Shown here: in pieces, positions 31,924 to 40,236 of the stretch
Layout: each line of letters opens with the position of its first letter
Position numbering within the stretch: position 1 is the stretch's first letter
NCBI RefSeq assembly: GCF_000382045.1
Contig: NZ_KB907459.1
Coordinates: forward strand, 169,708 to 233,707
Direction of reading: 5' to 3'
Length of the DNA stretch: 64,000 nucleotides
From: Variovorax atrisoli 110B
Lineage (GTDB): Bacteria; Pseudomonadota; Gammaproteobacteria; Burkholderiales; Burkholderiaceae_C
Program-made: the position numbers and the translations under genes
The notes under the pieces: model-generated
Databases searched by the model: none
Told to the model about the DNA's origin: nothing
What the model saw: only the letters and a program-made list of their open reading frames with translations

Positions 31924-33720
31924 ATGCCTACCTACACCCCCCCCGTACGCGACATGCAGTTCGTGCTGCACGAAGTGCTCAACGTCGCCGAGGAGCTCAA
32001 GGCGCTTCCGGCCCATGCCGAGACCGACGCCGACACCATCAACGCGGTGATCGAGGAGGCGGGCAAGTTCGCCGCCGAGGTGACCTTCCCGCTGAACATC
32101 AGCGGCGACGAGGAAGGCTGCACGCTCGACAAGAACACGCATGAAGTGAAGACCCCCAAGGGCTTCAAGGACGCCTACGCCAAGTACGTCGAGGGCGGCT
32201 GGCCCGCGCTGTCGTGCGACCCGGCCTTCGGAGGCCAGGGCCTGCCCTTCGTGGTGAACCAGTGCCTGTTCGAGATGCTCAACAGCGCCAACCAGGCCTG
32301 GACCATGTACCCGGGCCTCTCGCACGGCGCTTACGAAGCGCTCGCCGCGCACGGCACCGACGAGCAGAAGAAGACCTACCTGCCCAAGCTCACCAGCGGC
32401 GAATGGACCGGCACCATGTGCCTGACCGAGCCGCACTGCGGCACCGACCTGGGCCTGCTGCGCACCAAGGCCGAGCCGCAGCCCGACGGCACCTACCGCA
32501 TCACCGGCAACAAGATCTTCATCTCGGCCGGCGAGCACGACATGACCAGCAACATCATCCACCTGGTGCTGGCACGCCTTCCCGACGCGCCCAAGGGCAG
32601 CAAGGGCATCAGCCTGTTCGTGGTGCCGAAGTTCAAGGTCAAGGCCGACGGCTCGCTGGGCGAGCGCAACCCGATCTTCTGCGCCGGCCTGGAGCACAAG
32701 ATGGGCATCCACGGCAACGCCACCGCGCAGATCGTGATCGAAGGCGCCACCGGCACCCTGGTGGGCGAGCCCAACAAGGGCCTGGCCGCGATGTTCGTGA
32801 TGATGAACGCCGCCCGCCTGGGCGTGGGCAACCAGTCGCTGGGCCTCACGGAAGTGGCCTACCAGAACGCGCTGGCCTACGCCAAGGACCGCATCCAGAT
32901 GCGCTCCCTCTCGGGCGTGAAGGCCAAGGACAAGGAAGCCGACCCCATCATCGTGCACCCCGACGTGCGCAAGATGCTGCTCACCGCCAAGGCGTACGCC
33001 GAAGGCGGCCGCGCGCTGCAGATCTTCTGCACGCTGCTGCTCGACAAGGAACACAACCACCCCGACGAGAAGGTGCGCAAGGACTCGGGCGAGCTGGTCG
33101 CGCTGCTGACCCCCATCGTCAAGGCCTTCATCACCGACAACGGCCACATCTCCACCAACGCCTGCATGCAGGTGTTCGGCGGCCACGGCTTCATCAAGGA
33201 ATGGGGCATGGAGCAGTTCGTGCGCGACAACCGCATCAACATGATCTACGAAGGCACCAACACGATCCAGTCGCTGGACCTGCTGGGCCGCAAGGTGCTG
33301 GGCAACAACGGCGCCTCGCTCAAGAAGTTCGGCAAGCTCGTCGCGAAGCTGGTGGAAGAAGAGGGCGTGAACGAGAAGATGGCCGAGTTCATCAACCCGA
33401 TCGCCGGCCTGGGCGACCAGCTCACCAAGTTCACGACCGAGATCGGATTCAAGGGCTTCCAGAACCCCGACGAAGTGGGCGCCGCCGCCGTCGACTACCT
33501 GCGCGTGGCCGGCCACTTCGTGTTCGGCTACCTGTTCGCCCGCATGGCGCAGGTCGCGCTGCGCGAGATCGCCGCCGGCAACACCGACCCGTTCTACGTC
33601 GGCAAGCTGCAGACCGCGCGCTTCTACTTCGCCAAGCTGTTCCCCGAGACCGCGACGCTGATGCGCACCGCGCGCGCCGGCAGCAAGGTGCTGATGGACA
33701 CCGAAGCCGCCCTGGCGTAA
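31924..33720 (+). CDS. acyl-CoA dehydrogenase with C-terminal extension
   Basis: FAD-dependent acyl-CoA dehydrogenase, 598 residues, catalysing the first oxidation of beta-oxidation in the cytoplasm and passing electrons to ETF. It has the N-terminal, middle and C-terminal ACAD domains plus the extra C-terminal domain of the long subgroup (DmdC-like and Bacillus FadE-like). CLTEPHCGTDLG (about residues 160-171) lies in the middle domain near FAD. MIYEGTNTIQSLDLLGRK near 440 holds the conserved end of the catalytic domain. A GGAG ribosome site precedes ATG 31924. Downstream are a DUF2147 gene, a bifunctional FadN-type enzyme and a thiolase, the same set as in the Bacillus fadNAE operon. Confidence 0.92.
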   Translation: MPTYTPPVRDMQFVLHEVLNVAEELKALPAHAETDADTINAVIEEAGKFAAEVTFPLNISGDEEGCTLDKNTHEVKTPKGFKDAYAKYVEGGWPALSCDPAFGGQGLPFVVNQCLFEMLNSANQAWTMYPGLSHGAYEALAAHGTDEQKKTYLPKLTSGEWTGTMCLTEPHCGTDLGLLRTKAEPQPDGTYRITGNKIFISAGEHDMTSNIIHLVLARLPDAPKGSKGISLFVVPKFKVKADGSLGERNPIFCAGLEHKMGIHGNATAQIVIEGATGTLVGEPNKGLAAMFVMMNAARLGVGNQSLGLTEVAYQNALAYAKDRIQMRSLSGVKAKDKEADPIIVHPDVRKMLLTAKAYAEGGRALQIFCTLLLDKEHNHPDEKVRKDSGELVALLTPIVKAFITDNGHISTNACMQVFGGHGFIKEWGMEQFVRDNRINMIYEGTNTIQSLDLLGRKVLGNNGASLKKFGKLVAKLVEEEGVNEKMAEFINPIAGLGDQLTKFTTEIGFKGFQNPDEVGAAAVDYLRVAGHFVFGYLFARMAQVALREIAAGNTDPFYVGKLQTARFYFAKLFPETATLMRTARAGSKVLMDTEAALA

Positions 33721-33771
33721 GCCTGCAGCTCCTTCTTCGACGACCGACCCACACTCAACCGGAAGCCGCTC

Positions 33772-34215
33772 ATGAAAGCAATGCTTGCAGCCGTCCTGTT
33801 CACCGTCACCGCCGCCTCCGCCATGGCGCAAGGCGCGGGCATCACGCCGGTGGGCCTGTGGCGCAACGTCGACGACAAGACCGGCGAGGTCAAGGCCGAG
33901 ATCCGCATCGCCGAGACCAACGGCGCGCTCAGCGGCCGCATCGAGAAGTCGTTGAAGAAGGACACCAAGGCCGACGCGGTCTGCGAGGAATGCAGCGACG
34001 ACCGCAAGGGCAAGCCCATCGCGGGCCTGGAGATCATCCGCGGCGGCAAGAAGGCCGAGGGCAAGGACGTCTGGGAAGGCGGAAAGATCCTCGACCCCGA
34101 GAACGGCAAGGAATACCGCGCGAGCTTCACACCCGTCGATGGCGGCAGGAAGCTCGAAGTGCGCGGCTACCTGGGCCCCTTCTGGCGCACCCAAACCTGG
34201 AACCGCGTTCCCTGA
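33772..34215 (+). CDS. DUF2147 family secreted protein
   Basis: A 147-residue exported protein. Residues 1-19 (MKAMLAAVLFTVTAASAMA) are a signal peptide with a cleavage site after AMA. The mature part carries the DUF2147 pattern: GLWRNVDDKTGEVKAEIRI near residue 25, two cysteines in CEECSD, and a C-terminal ending LEVRGYLGPFWRTQTW. The family is a small lipocalin-like beta-barrel of unknown function, frequent beside beta-oxidation genes in Burkholderiales. It sits 51 bases after the acyl-CoA dehydrogenase gene and before the bifunctional enzyme gene, from which a dispersed repeat separates it. I cannot assign a role. Confidence 0.85.
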   Translation: MKAMLAAVLFTVTAASAMAQGAGITPVGLWRNVDDKTGEVKAEIRIAETNGALSGRIEKSLKKDTKADAVCEECSDDRKGKPIAGLEIIRGGKKAEGKDVWEGGKILDPENGKEYRASFTPVDGGRKLEVRGYLGPFWRTQTWNRVP

Positions 34216-34217
34216 CC

Positions 34218-34310
34218 CACCCCCGTTGCTTGCTCACTTCGTGTAGCCGCCTACCCCCTCAAGGGGGCAACACCAGCGGCCTGGCAAAGCCGGTTCCGCG
34301 GTGTTCCCCG
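34218..34310 (+). repeat. dispersed three-hairpin repeat, copy 2 of 5
   Basis: Same element as at 4461-4556, starting just after the DUF2147 stop. Here the C/G hairpin is CCCCCTCAAGGGGG and the outer stem is AACACC/GGTGTT with inner TGGCAAAGCCGG. It lies between two genes of the beta-oxidation cluster. Confidence 0.8.
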
Positions 34311-34338
34311 AACTGATTCGAAACTTCAAAGCCCAGTT

Positions 34339-36738
34339 ATGTCCCGATTTCAAGTGAAGAAGGTCGCCGTGCTCGGCGCCGGCGTGATGGGCGCGCAGAT
34401 CGCGGCCCACCTCGTCAACGTGCGCGTGCCTGTCGTGCTGTTCGACCTGGCGGCCAAGGAAGGCCCCAAGAACGGCATCGTCACGCGCGCCATCGACAAC
34501 CTCAAGAAGCTCAAGCCCGCGCCGCTGGGCGACGTGGCCGACGCCGTGCTGATCGAGCAGGCCAACTACGACGACAACCTCGACAAGCTCGGCGAGTGCG
34601 ACCTTGTCATCGAGGCCATCGCCGAGCGCATGGACTGGAAGCTCGATCTCTACAAGAAGATCGCGCCGCACGTCGCCAAGCACGCGATCCTGGCCTCCAA
34701 CACCTCGGGCCTGTCGATCACCAAGCTCAGCGAGGCGCTGCCCGAGGCGCTGAAGCCGCGCTTCTGCGGCATCCACTTCTTCAATCCGCCGCGCTACATG
34801 TTCCTGGTGGAGCTGATCAACACGCCCACCACGCAGCCGCAGGTGCTCGACGACCTCGAAGCCTTCGTCACCAGCACGCTGGGCAAGGGCGTGGTGCGCG
34901 CGCACGATACGCCCAACTTCATCGCCAACCGCGTCGGCATCGCCGGCATGCTGGCCACGCTGAAGGAAGTCGAGAAGTTCGGCCTCACGCCCGACGTGGT
35001 GGACGACCTCACCGGCAAGAAGCTGGGCCGCGCGAGCTCGGGCACCTTCCGCACCGCCGACGTGGTGGGCCTGGACACCATGGCCCACGTCGTGAAGACC
35101 CTGCAGGACAACCTCAACGCCGAGACCGACCCGTTCTACGCCAACTTCGCGACGCCTCCCGTGCTCGCCAGGCTGCTGGAGCTGGGCAACCTGGGCCAGA
35201 AGACCAAGGCCGGCTTCTTCAAGAAGGCCGGCCGCGACATCCTGCGCTTCGACCTGAAGAGCGGCGAGTACGTGCCCGCCGGCGCCAAGGCCGACGAGGT
35301 GTACGGCCGCATGCTCAAGAAGCCCGCGGGCGAACGCCTGAAGCTGCTGCGCGAGAGCGAAGGACCGCAGGGCCAGTTCCTCTGGGCCATCCTGCGCGAC
35401 GGCTTCCACTACGCAGCCGTGCACCTGGGAGACATCGCCGAGAGCGCGCGCGACATCGACTTCGCCATGCGCTGGGGCTTCGGCATGAAGCAGGGCCCCT
35501 TCGAACTCTGGCAGGAAGCCGGCTGGGCGCAGGTCGCCAAGTGGGTGCAGGAAGACATCGACGCCGGCAAGGCGCTGAGCAGCGCGCCGCTGCCCAGGTG
35601 GGTGTTCGAAGGCCCGGTGGCCGAGGCCGGCGGCGTGCACACGCCCGAGGGCTCGTGGAGCGCCTCGCAGAACAGGTTCGTGCCGCAGCGCAGGCTGCCG
35701 GTGCATGAGCGCCAGCTGTTCCCCGAGAGCGTGCTCGGCGCCAACGCAGCCGACGCCAACACCGCCGGCACCACCATCAGCGACGAAGGCGACGTGCGCG
35801 TGTGGACGCTCGATGGCGAAGTGCTCATCGCCAGCATCCATTCGAAGATGCACGCCATCAGCCCCGACGTGGCCGAGGCGCTCGGCGCCGCGGTCGACCT
35901 GGCCGAGGCCGAATACAAGGGCCTGGTGATCTGGTCGCCCGACGAGGTGTTCTCCGTCGGCGCCGACCTGCAGGCCATGCTGCCGGCCTTCGTGGTCGCC
36001 GGCATCGGCGCGGTCGAGGGCGCGGAGGAAGAGCTGCAGAACGTGATGCTCAAGATCCGCTACGCCAACGTGCCGGTGATCTCCGCCGTGCGCGGCATGG
36101 CGCTGGGCGGCGGCTGCGAGCTGGCCATCCATTCGGCCAAGCGCGTTGCCGCGATGGAAAGCTACATCGGCCTGGTCGAAGTGGGCGTGGGCCTGATCCC
36201 CGGCGCGGGCGGCCTGACCTACATCGCCCGCCGCGCGGCCGAGAACGCATCGGCCTCGACGGGCACCGACCTGCTGCCCTTCCTCACCGAAGGCTTCACC
36301 GCCGCCGCGATGGCGAAGGTGGGCACCGGCGCGCTCGACTCGAAGAAGCTGGGCTACCTGCTCGAGGGCGACGTGATCGTGCCGAACAAGGACGAGCTGC
36401 TGTACGTGGCGCTGCAGCAGGCCAAGGCCATGGCCGACGCCGGCTACCGCCCCCCGCTGCGCCGCGCCTTCCGCGTCGCGGGCCGCAGCGGCGCCGCCAC
36501 CATCAAGGGTCAGCTCGTGAACATGCGCGACGGCGGCTTCATCAGCGCCCACGACTTCCACATCGCCAGCCTGATCGCCAACGTGGTGACCGGCGGCGAC
36601 GTGGACGCGGGCTCGCTCGTGACCGAGGAATACCTGATGACGCTGGAACGCAAGGCGTTCTGCTCGCTCATCGTGCACCCCAAGACGCAGGAGCGGATCA
36701 TGGGGATGCTCAGCACGGGGAAGCCTGTGCGCAACTGA
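34339..36738 (+). CDS. bifunctional 3-hydroxyacyl-CoA dehydrogenase/enoyl-CoA hydratase, FadN type
   Basis: A 799-residue cytoplasmic enzyme that hydrates enoyl-CoA and oxidises 3-hydroxyacyl-CoA with NAD. The domain order is dehydrogenase first, hydratase second, the reverse of E. coli FadB/FadJ and the same as Bacillus FadN. VAVLGAGVMGAQIAAH (about residues 9-24) is the NAD-binding motif; GIHFFNPPRYM near residue 145 holds the catalytic histidine. The hydratase/isomerase domain occupies about 475-720, with GMALGGGCELAIH near 590 as the oxyanion-hole block. The start at 34339 follows the dispersed repeat. It should work with the acyl-CoA dehydrogenase upstream and the thiolase downstream; a nuclease gene cassette now lies between it and the thiolase. 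Confidence 0.92.
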   Translation: MSRFQVKKVAVLGAGVMGAQIAAHLVNVRVPVVLFDLAAKEGPKNGIVTRAIDNLKKLKPAPLGDVADAVLIEQANYDDNLDKLGECDLVIEAIAERMDWKLDLYKKIAPHVAKHAILASNTSGLSITKLSEALPEALKPRFCGIHFFNPPRYMFLVELINTPTTQPQVLDDLEAFVTSTLGKGVVRAHDTPNFIANRVGIAGMLATLKEVEKFGLTPDVVDDLTGKKLGRASSGTFRTADVVGLDTMAHVVKTLQDNLNAETDPFYANFATPPVLARLLELGNLGQKTKAGFFKKAGRDILRFDLKSGEYVPAGAKADEVYGRMLKKPAGERLKLLRESEGPQGQFLWAILRDGFHYAAVHLGDIAESARDIDFAMRWGFGMKQGPFELWQEAGWAQVAKWVQEDIDAGKALSSAPLPRWVFEGPVAEAGGVHTPEGSWSASQNRFVPQRRLPVHERQLFPESVLGANAADANTAGTTISDEGDVRVWTLDGEVLIASIHSKMHAISPDVAEALGAAVDLAEAEYKGLVIWSPDEVFSVGADLQAMLPAFVVAGIGAVEGAEEELQNVMLKIRYANVPVISAVRGMALGGGCELAIHSAKRVAAMESYIGLVEVGVGLIPGAGGLTYIARRAAENASASTGTDLLPFLTEGFTAAAMAKVGTGALDSKKLGYLLEGDVIVPNKDELLYVALQQAKAMADAGYRPPLRRAFRVAGRSGAATIKGQLVNMRDGGFISAHDFHIASLIANVVTGGDVDAGSLVTEEYLMTLERKAFCSLIVHPKTQERIMGMLSTGKPVRN

Positions 36739-36759
36739 TACGAGCGATGCCCGTCTTTC

Positions 36760-36795
36760 TCCTTCCCCCTTTGGGGGAAGGTCGGGATGGGGGCA
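36760..36795 (+). repeat. left 36-base inverted repeat of the DUF559 cassette
   Basis: This 36-base block matches the reverse complement of 37161-37196 with a single mismatch. It contains its own palindrome (CCTTCCCCC/GGGGGAAGG) followed by GTCGGGATGGGGGCA. It begins 21 bases after the bifunctional enzyme stop. The same block recurs at 47534-47692. Confidence 0.85.
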
Positions 36796-36803
36796 AGCGG
36801 CCC

Positions 36804-37220
36804 ATGCAAAACCAATCTACTCCCAACGCGCAACATAACGCCCGCACGCTGCGGCGCGGGATGACCGACTCCGAGCGCAAGCTCTGGAGCGGGCTGCGCG
36901 GCGAGCAACTGGGAGTGAAGTTCCGCAGGCAGCATCCGCTTGGCAACTACATCGCCGATTTCGCCTGCCTCGGTCCCAAGCTGATCGTCGAACTCGACGG
37001 ATCGCAACATCAGGCGCAGGCGGGCTACGACGCCCGACGCGACGCTTTCCTGCGCGCGCACGGATTCGACGTACTGCGTTTCGGATCGAACGATCCGTTT
37101 GTCAACTTTGAAGGGGTGCTGCAGGCGATTGCCAATCGACTCGGCGAATTGACGGCCGTCTGCCCCCATCCCGACCTTCCCCCAGAGGGGGAAGGAGCCA
37201 AATCCAGGAGCCTTCCATGA
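36804..37220 (+). CDS. DUF559 endonuclease-domain protein
   Basis: A 138-residue protein of the DUF559 family, distant relatives of the Vsr mismatch endonuclease with a PD-(D/E)xK-like core. NARTLRRGMTDSERKLWSGL (about residues 12-31) is the family N-terminal helix. YIADFACLGPKLIVELDGSQH (spanning about 53-73) holds the predicted catalytic aspartate, glutamate and aspartate. The last 20 or so residues are encoded by the right inverted repeat and look unrelated to the fold. The ATG at 36804 lies just after the left inverted repeat; the frame is also open through that repeat. The stop overlaps the thiolase start (ATGA at 37217). Function is unknown for the family. Confidence 0.85.
   Translation: MQNQSTPNAQHNARTLRRGMTDSERKLWSGLRGEQLGVKFRRQHPLGNYIADFACLGPKLIVELDGSQHQAQAGYDARRDAFLRAHGFDVLRFGSNDPFVNFEGVLQAIANRLGELTAVCPHPDLPPEGEGAKSRSLP
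37161..37196 (-). repeat. right 36-base inverted repeat of the DUF559 cassette
   Basis: Inverted partner of 36760-36795, differing at one base within the loop region of its internal palindrome. It overlaps the end of the DUF559 gene and ends 20 bases before the thiolase start codon, just ahead of that gene's AGGAG ribosome site at 37206-37210. Confidence 0.85.
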
Positions 37221-38413
37221 AGCAAGTCCAAGACGCCTACATCGTCTCCGCCACCCGCACCCCCATCGGCAAGTCGCACCGGGGCTACTTCCGCAACTAC
37301 CGGCCCGACGACCTGCTGGCCACCACGCTGCGCGCTGCGCTGGCCGCGGTGCCCAGCCTTGATCCGAAAGCCATCGAGGACATCATCTGCGGCTGCGCGA
37401 TTCCCGAGTCGCAGCAGGGCCTGAACGTCGCGCGCATCGGCGCGGTGCTGGCCGGCCTGCCGACCAGCGTGGGCGGCATCACCGTCAACCGCTTCTGCGC
37501 ATCGGGCCTGTCGGCCGTGCAGATGGCGGCCGACCGCATCCGCGTGGGCGAGGCCGACGTGATGATCGCGGCGGGTGTCGAGAGCATGAGCATGGTGCCG
37601 ATGATGGGCAACTCGCCCTCGCTGTCGCCCTCGATCTTCGAGCGCGAGGGCGACGTGGGCATCGCCTACGGCATGGGCCTCACGGCGGAGAAGGTGGCGC
37701 AGCAGTGGAAGGTGAGCCGCCAGGCTCAGGACGAGTTCGCGCTCGCCTCGCACCAGAAGGCGCTGGCCGCGCAGCAGGCCGGCAAGTTCGAAGACGAGAT
37801 CACGCCCATCGAGGTGACCGACCGCGCGCCGAACCTGGAGACGGGCGAATCCATCGCCAAGACCCGCACCGTCAACCTCGACGAGGGCGCGCGCCCCGAC
37901 ACCAGCCTCGAAGGCCTGGCCAAGCTGCGCACCGTGTTCGCCGCGCGCGGCACCGTGACGGCGGGCAACAGCTCGCAGACCTCGGACGGCGCCGGCGCGC
38001 TGATCCTGGCGAGCGAGAAGGCGGTCAAGCAGTTCGGCCTCACGCCGCTCGCGCGCTTCGTGAGCTTCGCCAGCAAGGGCGTGCCGCCGCACATCATGGG
38101 CATCGGCCCGATCGAGGCCATTCCCGCAGCGCTGCGCTATGCCGGCCTGAAGCAGGAAGACATCGACTGGTACGAGCTCAACGAAGCCTTCGCGGCGCAG
38201 TCGCTGGCCGTCATCAACACGCTGGGCCTCGACGCGTCGAAGGTCAACCCGATGGGCGGCGCGATCGCGCTGGGCCATCCGCTGGGCGCCACCGGTGCCA
38301 TCCGCTCGGCCACCGTGGTGCACGCGCTGCGCCGCGAGAACCTGAAGTACGGCATGGTCACGATGTGCGTGGGCATGGGCCAGGGCGCAGCCGGCATCTT
38401 CGAGCGGGTCTGA
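37217..38413 (+). CDS. acetyl-CoA C-acyltransferase (thiolase)
   Basis: Degradative-type thiolase of 398 residues that cleaves 3-ketoacyl-CoA with CoA, the last step of beta-oxidation. The active-site cysteine is in NRFCASGLSAVQ (about residue 94), the histidine in GGAIALGHPLGATGA (about 355), and the second cysteine in MVTMCVGMGQGAAGIF (about 386). The ribosome site AGGAG lies six bases before ATG 37217, and the start overlaps the DUF559 stop. It belongs with the bifunctional enzyme upstream as a FadN-FadA pair; the DUF559 cassette has come between them without disturbing either frame. Confidence 0.93.
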   Translation: MKQVQDAYIVSATRTPIGKSHRGYFRNYRPDDLLATTLRAALAAVPSLDPKAIEDIICGCAIPESQQGLNVARIGAVLAGLPTSVGGITVNRFCASGLSAVQMAADRIRVGEADVMIAAGVESMSMVPMMGNSPSLSPSIFEREGDVGIAYGMGLTAEKVAQQWKVSRQAQDEFALASHQKALAAQQAGKFEDEITPIEVTDRAPNLETGESIAKTRTVNLDEGARPDTSLEGLAKLRTVFAARGTVTAGNSSQTSDGAGALILASEKAVKQFGLTPLARFVSFASKGVPPHIMGIGPIEAIPAALRYAGLKQEDIDWYELNEAFAAQSLAVINTLGLDASKVNPMGGAIALGHPLGATGAIRSATVVHALRRENLKYGMVTMCVGMGQGAAGIFERV

Positions 38414-38467
38414 CCCGTAGCGCCAAGGCACCGACACGAGTGCCGGTTCAACGAAGGAGACAGCTTC

Positions 38468-39367
38468 ATGCAGACGCAGCAGCTTCCGGTCGACGGCGGC
38501 GCCCAGCAACTGGCGGTGCGCCGCTACGAAACCGCCGGCACGTCGCGCGCGAGCGTGGTGATCGGCGGCGCGATGGGCGTGCGCCAGTCCTTCTACGCGC
38601 CCTTCGCGCAATGGCTCTCGCAGCAGGGCCTGTGCGTCTGGACCTTCGACTACCGGGGCTCGGGCGACTCGCGCGGCGACGTGCCGCTGCGCGAGGTCGA
38701 TGCCGACCTGTTCGACTGGGCACGCGACTATGAGGCGGTCATCGATGCCGCCAAGGCCGCAGCGCCCGATGCGCCGCTCTACCTGCTGGGCCACAGCCTC
38801 GGCGCGCAGCTGCCGGGCTTCCTGCAGCGGCCCGAGCAGGTCGACGGGCTCGTGAGCATCGCGGCCGGCAGCGGCTACTGGCGCGAGAACGCGCCGAGGC
38901 TCAAGCGCTCCATCCTCTACTTCTGGTTCGTGCTGGTGCCGCTGGTCACGCGGCTGTTCGGCTACTTTCCGGGCCGCAAGCTCAGGAAGGTGGGCGACCT
39001 GCCGCGCGGCGTGATCCTGCAGTGGCGGCGCTGGTGCCTCAACCCGCGCTACAGCGTCGGCGCCGAGGGCGAGCTCGCCGCGCGCAGCTACAGCCGCGTG
39101 CGTTTCCCGGTGCTCGCGCTGTCGATGACCGACGACGAGCTCATGACGCTCGCAGGCACGAACAGCCTGGTGAGCTTCTATACCGGCGCGCCGAGCGCCA
39201 TCGAACGCATCGCGCCGGCCGACGTGCAGGCGCGCCGCATCGGCCACTTCGGCTTCTTCCGCGAGCAGTTCAGCCAGAGCCTCTGGCCGAGCACGGTGGA
39301 CAAGCTGAACAGGCTCGCATCGCTTACTGCGGTGCAGCACGACAACGTCCCGCACACGACTGCGTGA
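38468..39367 (+). CDS. alpha/beta hydrolase
   Basis: A 299-residue alpha/beta-hydrolase-fold protein. The nucleophile elbow is LLGHSLGAQ (about residues 100-108, serine in GHSLG). RGSGDSRGD near 62 and a histidine in RRIGHFGFFREQF near 261 complete a plausible triad with an aspartate in SMTDDELMT. No signal peptide is present. It is close to the DUF-like hydrolases often found with polyester or acyl-CoA genes. It follows the thiolase by 54 bases with an AAGGAGA ribosome site and probably releases or cleaves an acyl ester for the beta-oxidation genes. The substrate is unknown. Confidence 0.82.
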   Translation: MQTQQLPVDGGAQQLAVRRYETAGTSRASVVIGGAMGVRQSFYAPFAQWLSQQGLCVWTFDYRGSGDSRGDVPLREVDADLFDWARDYEAVIDAAKAAAPDAPLYLLGHSLGAQLPGFLQRPEQVDGLVSIAAGSGYWRENAPRLKRSILYFWFVLVPLVTRLFGYFPGRKLRKVGDLPRGVILQWRRWCLNPRYSVGAEGELAARSYSRVRFPVLALSMTDDELMTLAGTNSLVSFYTGAPSAIERIAPADVQARRIGHFGFFREQFSQSLWPSTVDKLNRLASLTAVQHDNVPHTTA

Positions 39368-39395
39368 CGCGGGCCACCGCAGGCACACTGCCGCC

Positions 39396-40232
39396 ATGAC
39401 GACGAGCACGCACCCCTTCGACAAGGCCCTGAAGATCCACCACAGCGACATCCGCGTGGGGCACTTCACCGGCATGACCAGCCCCGACTACTGGAACATG
39501 GTCGGGCCCTTCGGCGGCACCACCGCGGCGCTCGCGCTGCAGTCGGTGATGCAGCACCCCGACGTGCTGGGCACGCCGATCGCGATCACGGTCAACTACG
39601 CGGCGGCGCTCGAAGCCGGCGCGTTCGACATCCAGGCCACGGCCGTGCGCACCAACCGTTCCACGCAGCACTGGACCGTGCAGATCACGCAGGCCGGCGC
39701 CAGCGGCGCGCCCAACATGACGACCACCGCCACGGTGGTGACCGCCGCGCGCCGCGAGACCTGGGGCGAGAGCGACATGCCCATGCCCGAGTCGCCCAGG
39801 CCCGAGACGGTCGAGCGCATGAGCATCGGCCCCTCGGGCGTGGCGTGGGTCAAGCAGTACGAGATGCGCCCCTTCAGCGGCGGCATTCCCGCCAGGTGGG
39901 ACGAGAGCCTTAGCCACAGCGAAACCCGCATCTGGCTGCGCGACGCCGAGCCCAGGCCGCTGGACTTCGCATCGCTGGCCGCGATGAGCGACATGTTCTA
40001 TCCGCGCGTGTGGCTGCGCCGCGCGAAGCACGTGCCGGCGGGCACGGTGTCGATCACCACCTACTTCCACGCCGGGCCGCAGCAGCTCGCCGAGGTCGGC
40101 ACCGGCTACCTGCTGGGCCGCGCCGCGGGCCAGCAGTTCTTCAACGGTTTCTTTGACCAGACCGCGCATCTGTGGAGCGAGAAGGGCGTGCTGCTCGCCA
40201 CCTCCAACCAGATCGTCTACTACAAGGAATAG
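39396..40232 (+). CDS. acyl-CoA thioesterase family protein (TesB-like double hotdog)
   Basis: A 278-residue protein with two hotdog-type halves, of the thioesterase group related to TesB, predicted to hydrolyse acyl-CoA in the cytoplasm. FGGTTAALALQSVMQHPDVLG (within residues 38-60) matches the start of the first hotdog, GGYxAA-like in TesB. LAAMSDMFYPRVWLRR near 192 falls in the second. It sits 28 bases after the alpha/beta hydrolase and 4 bases before an SDR gene, consistent with one operon. It may prevent trapping of CoA during degradation of unusual acyl chains. No clear ribosome site is seen before ATG 39396. Confidence 0.82.
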   Translation: MTTSTHPFDKALKIHHSDIRVGHFTGMTSPDYWNMVGPFGGTTAALALQSVMQHPDVLGTPIAITVNYAAALEAGAFDIQATAVRTNRSTQHWTVQITQAGASGAPNMTTTATVVTAARRETWGESDMPMPESPRPETVERMSIGPSGVAWVKQYEMRPFSGGIPARWDESLSHSETRIWLRDAEPRPLDFASLAAMSDMFYPRVWLRRAKHVPAGTVSITTYFHAGPQQLAEVGTGYLLGRAAGQQFFNGFFDQTAHLWSEKGVLLATSNQIVYYKE

Positions 40233-40236
40233 CGAC

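Larger units (their letters stand above)
36760..37196. mobile_element. putative DUF559 nuclease cassette bounded by 36-base inverted repeats
   Basis: A 437-base unit made of a 36-base inverted repeat (35 of 36 matching) at each end and one small gene for a DUF559 nuclease-fold protein. It interrupts the fadN-thiolase gene pair. The ends also occur elsewhere in the window without the gene, which is what a mobilised or spread repeat would look like. Transposition is not shown; no transposase and no clear target duplication are visible. Confidence 0.5.

Noticed and set aside
31837..39475. Very long open frames (780-820 codons) on the minus strand across the beta-oxidation genes
   Set aside because: They are antisense to well-recognised enzymes, are rich in His, Arg, Ala and Gln, and show no family motifs. 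Long antisense frames are expected at this GC content.
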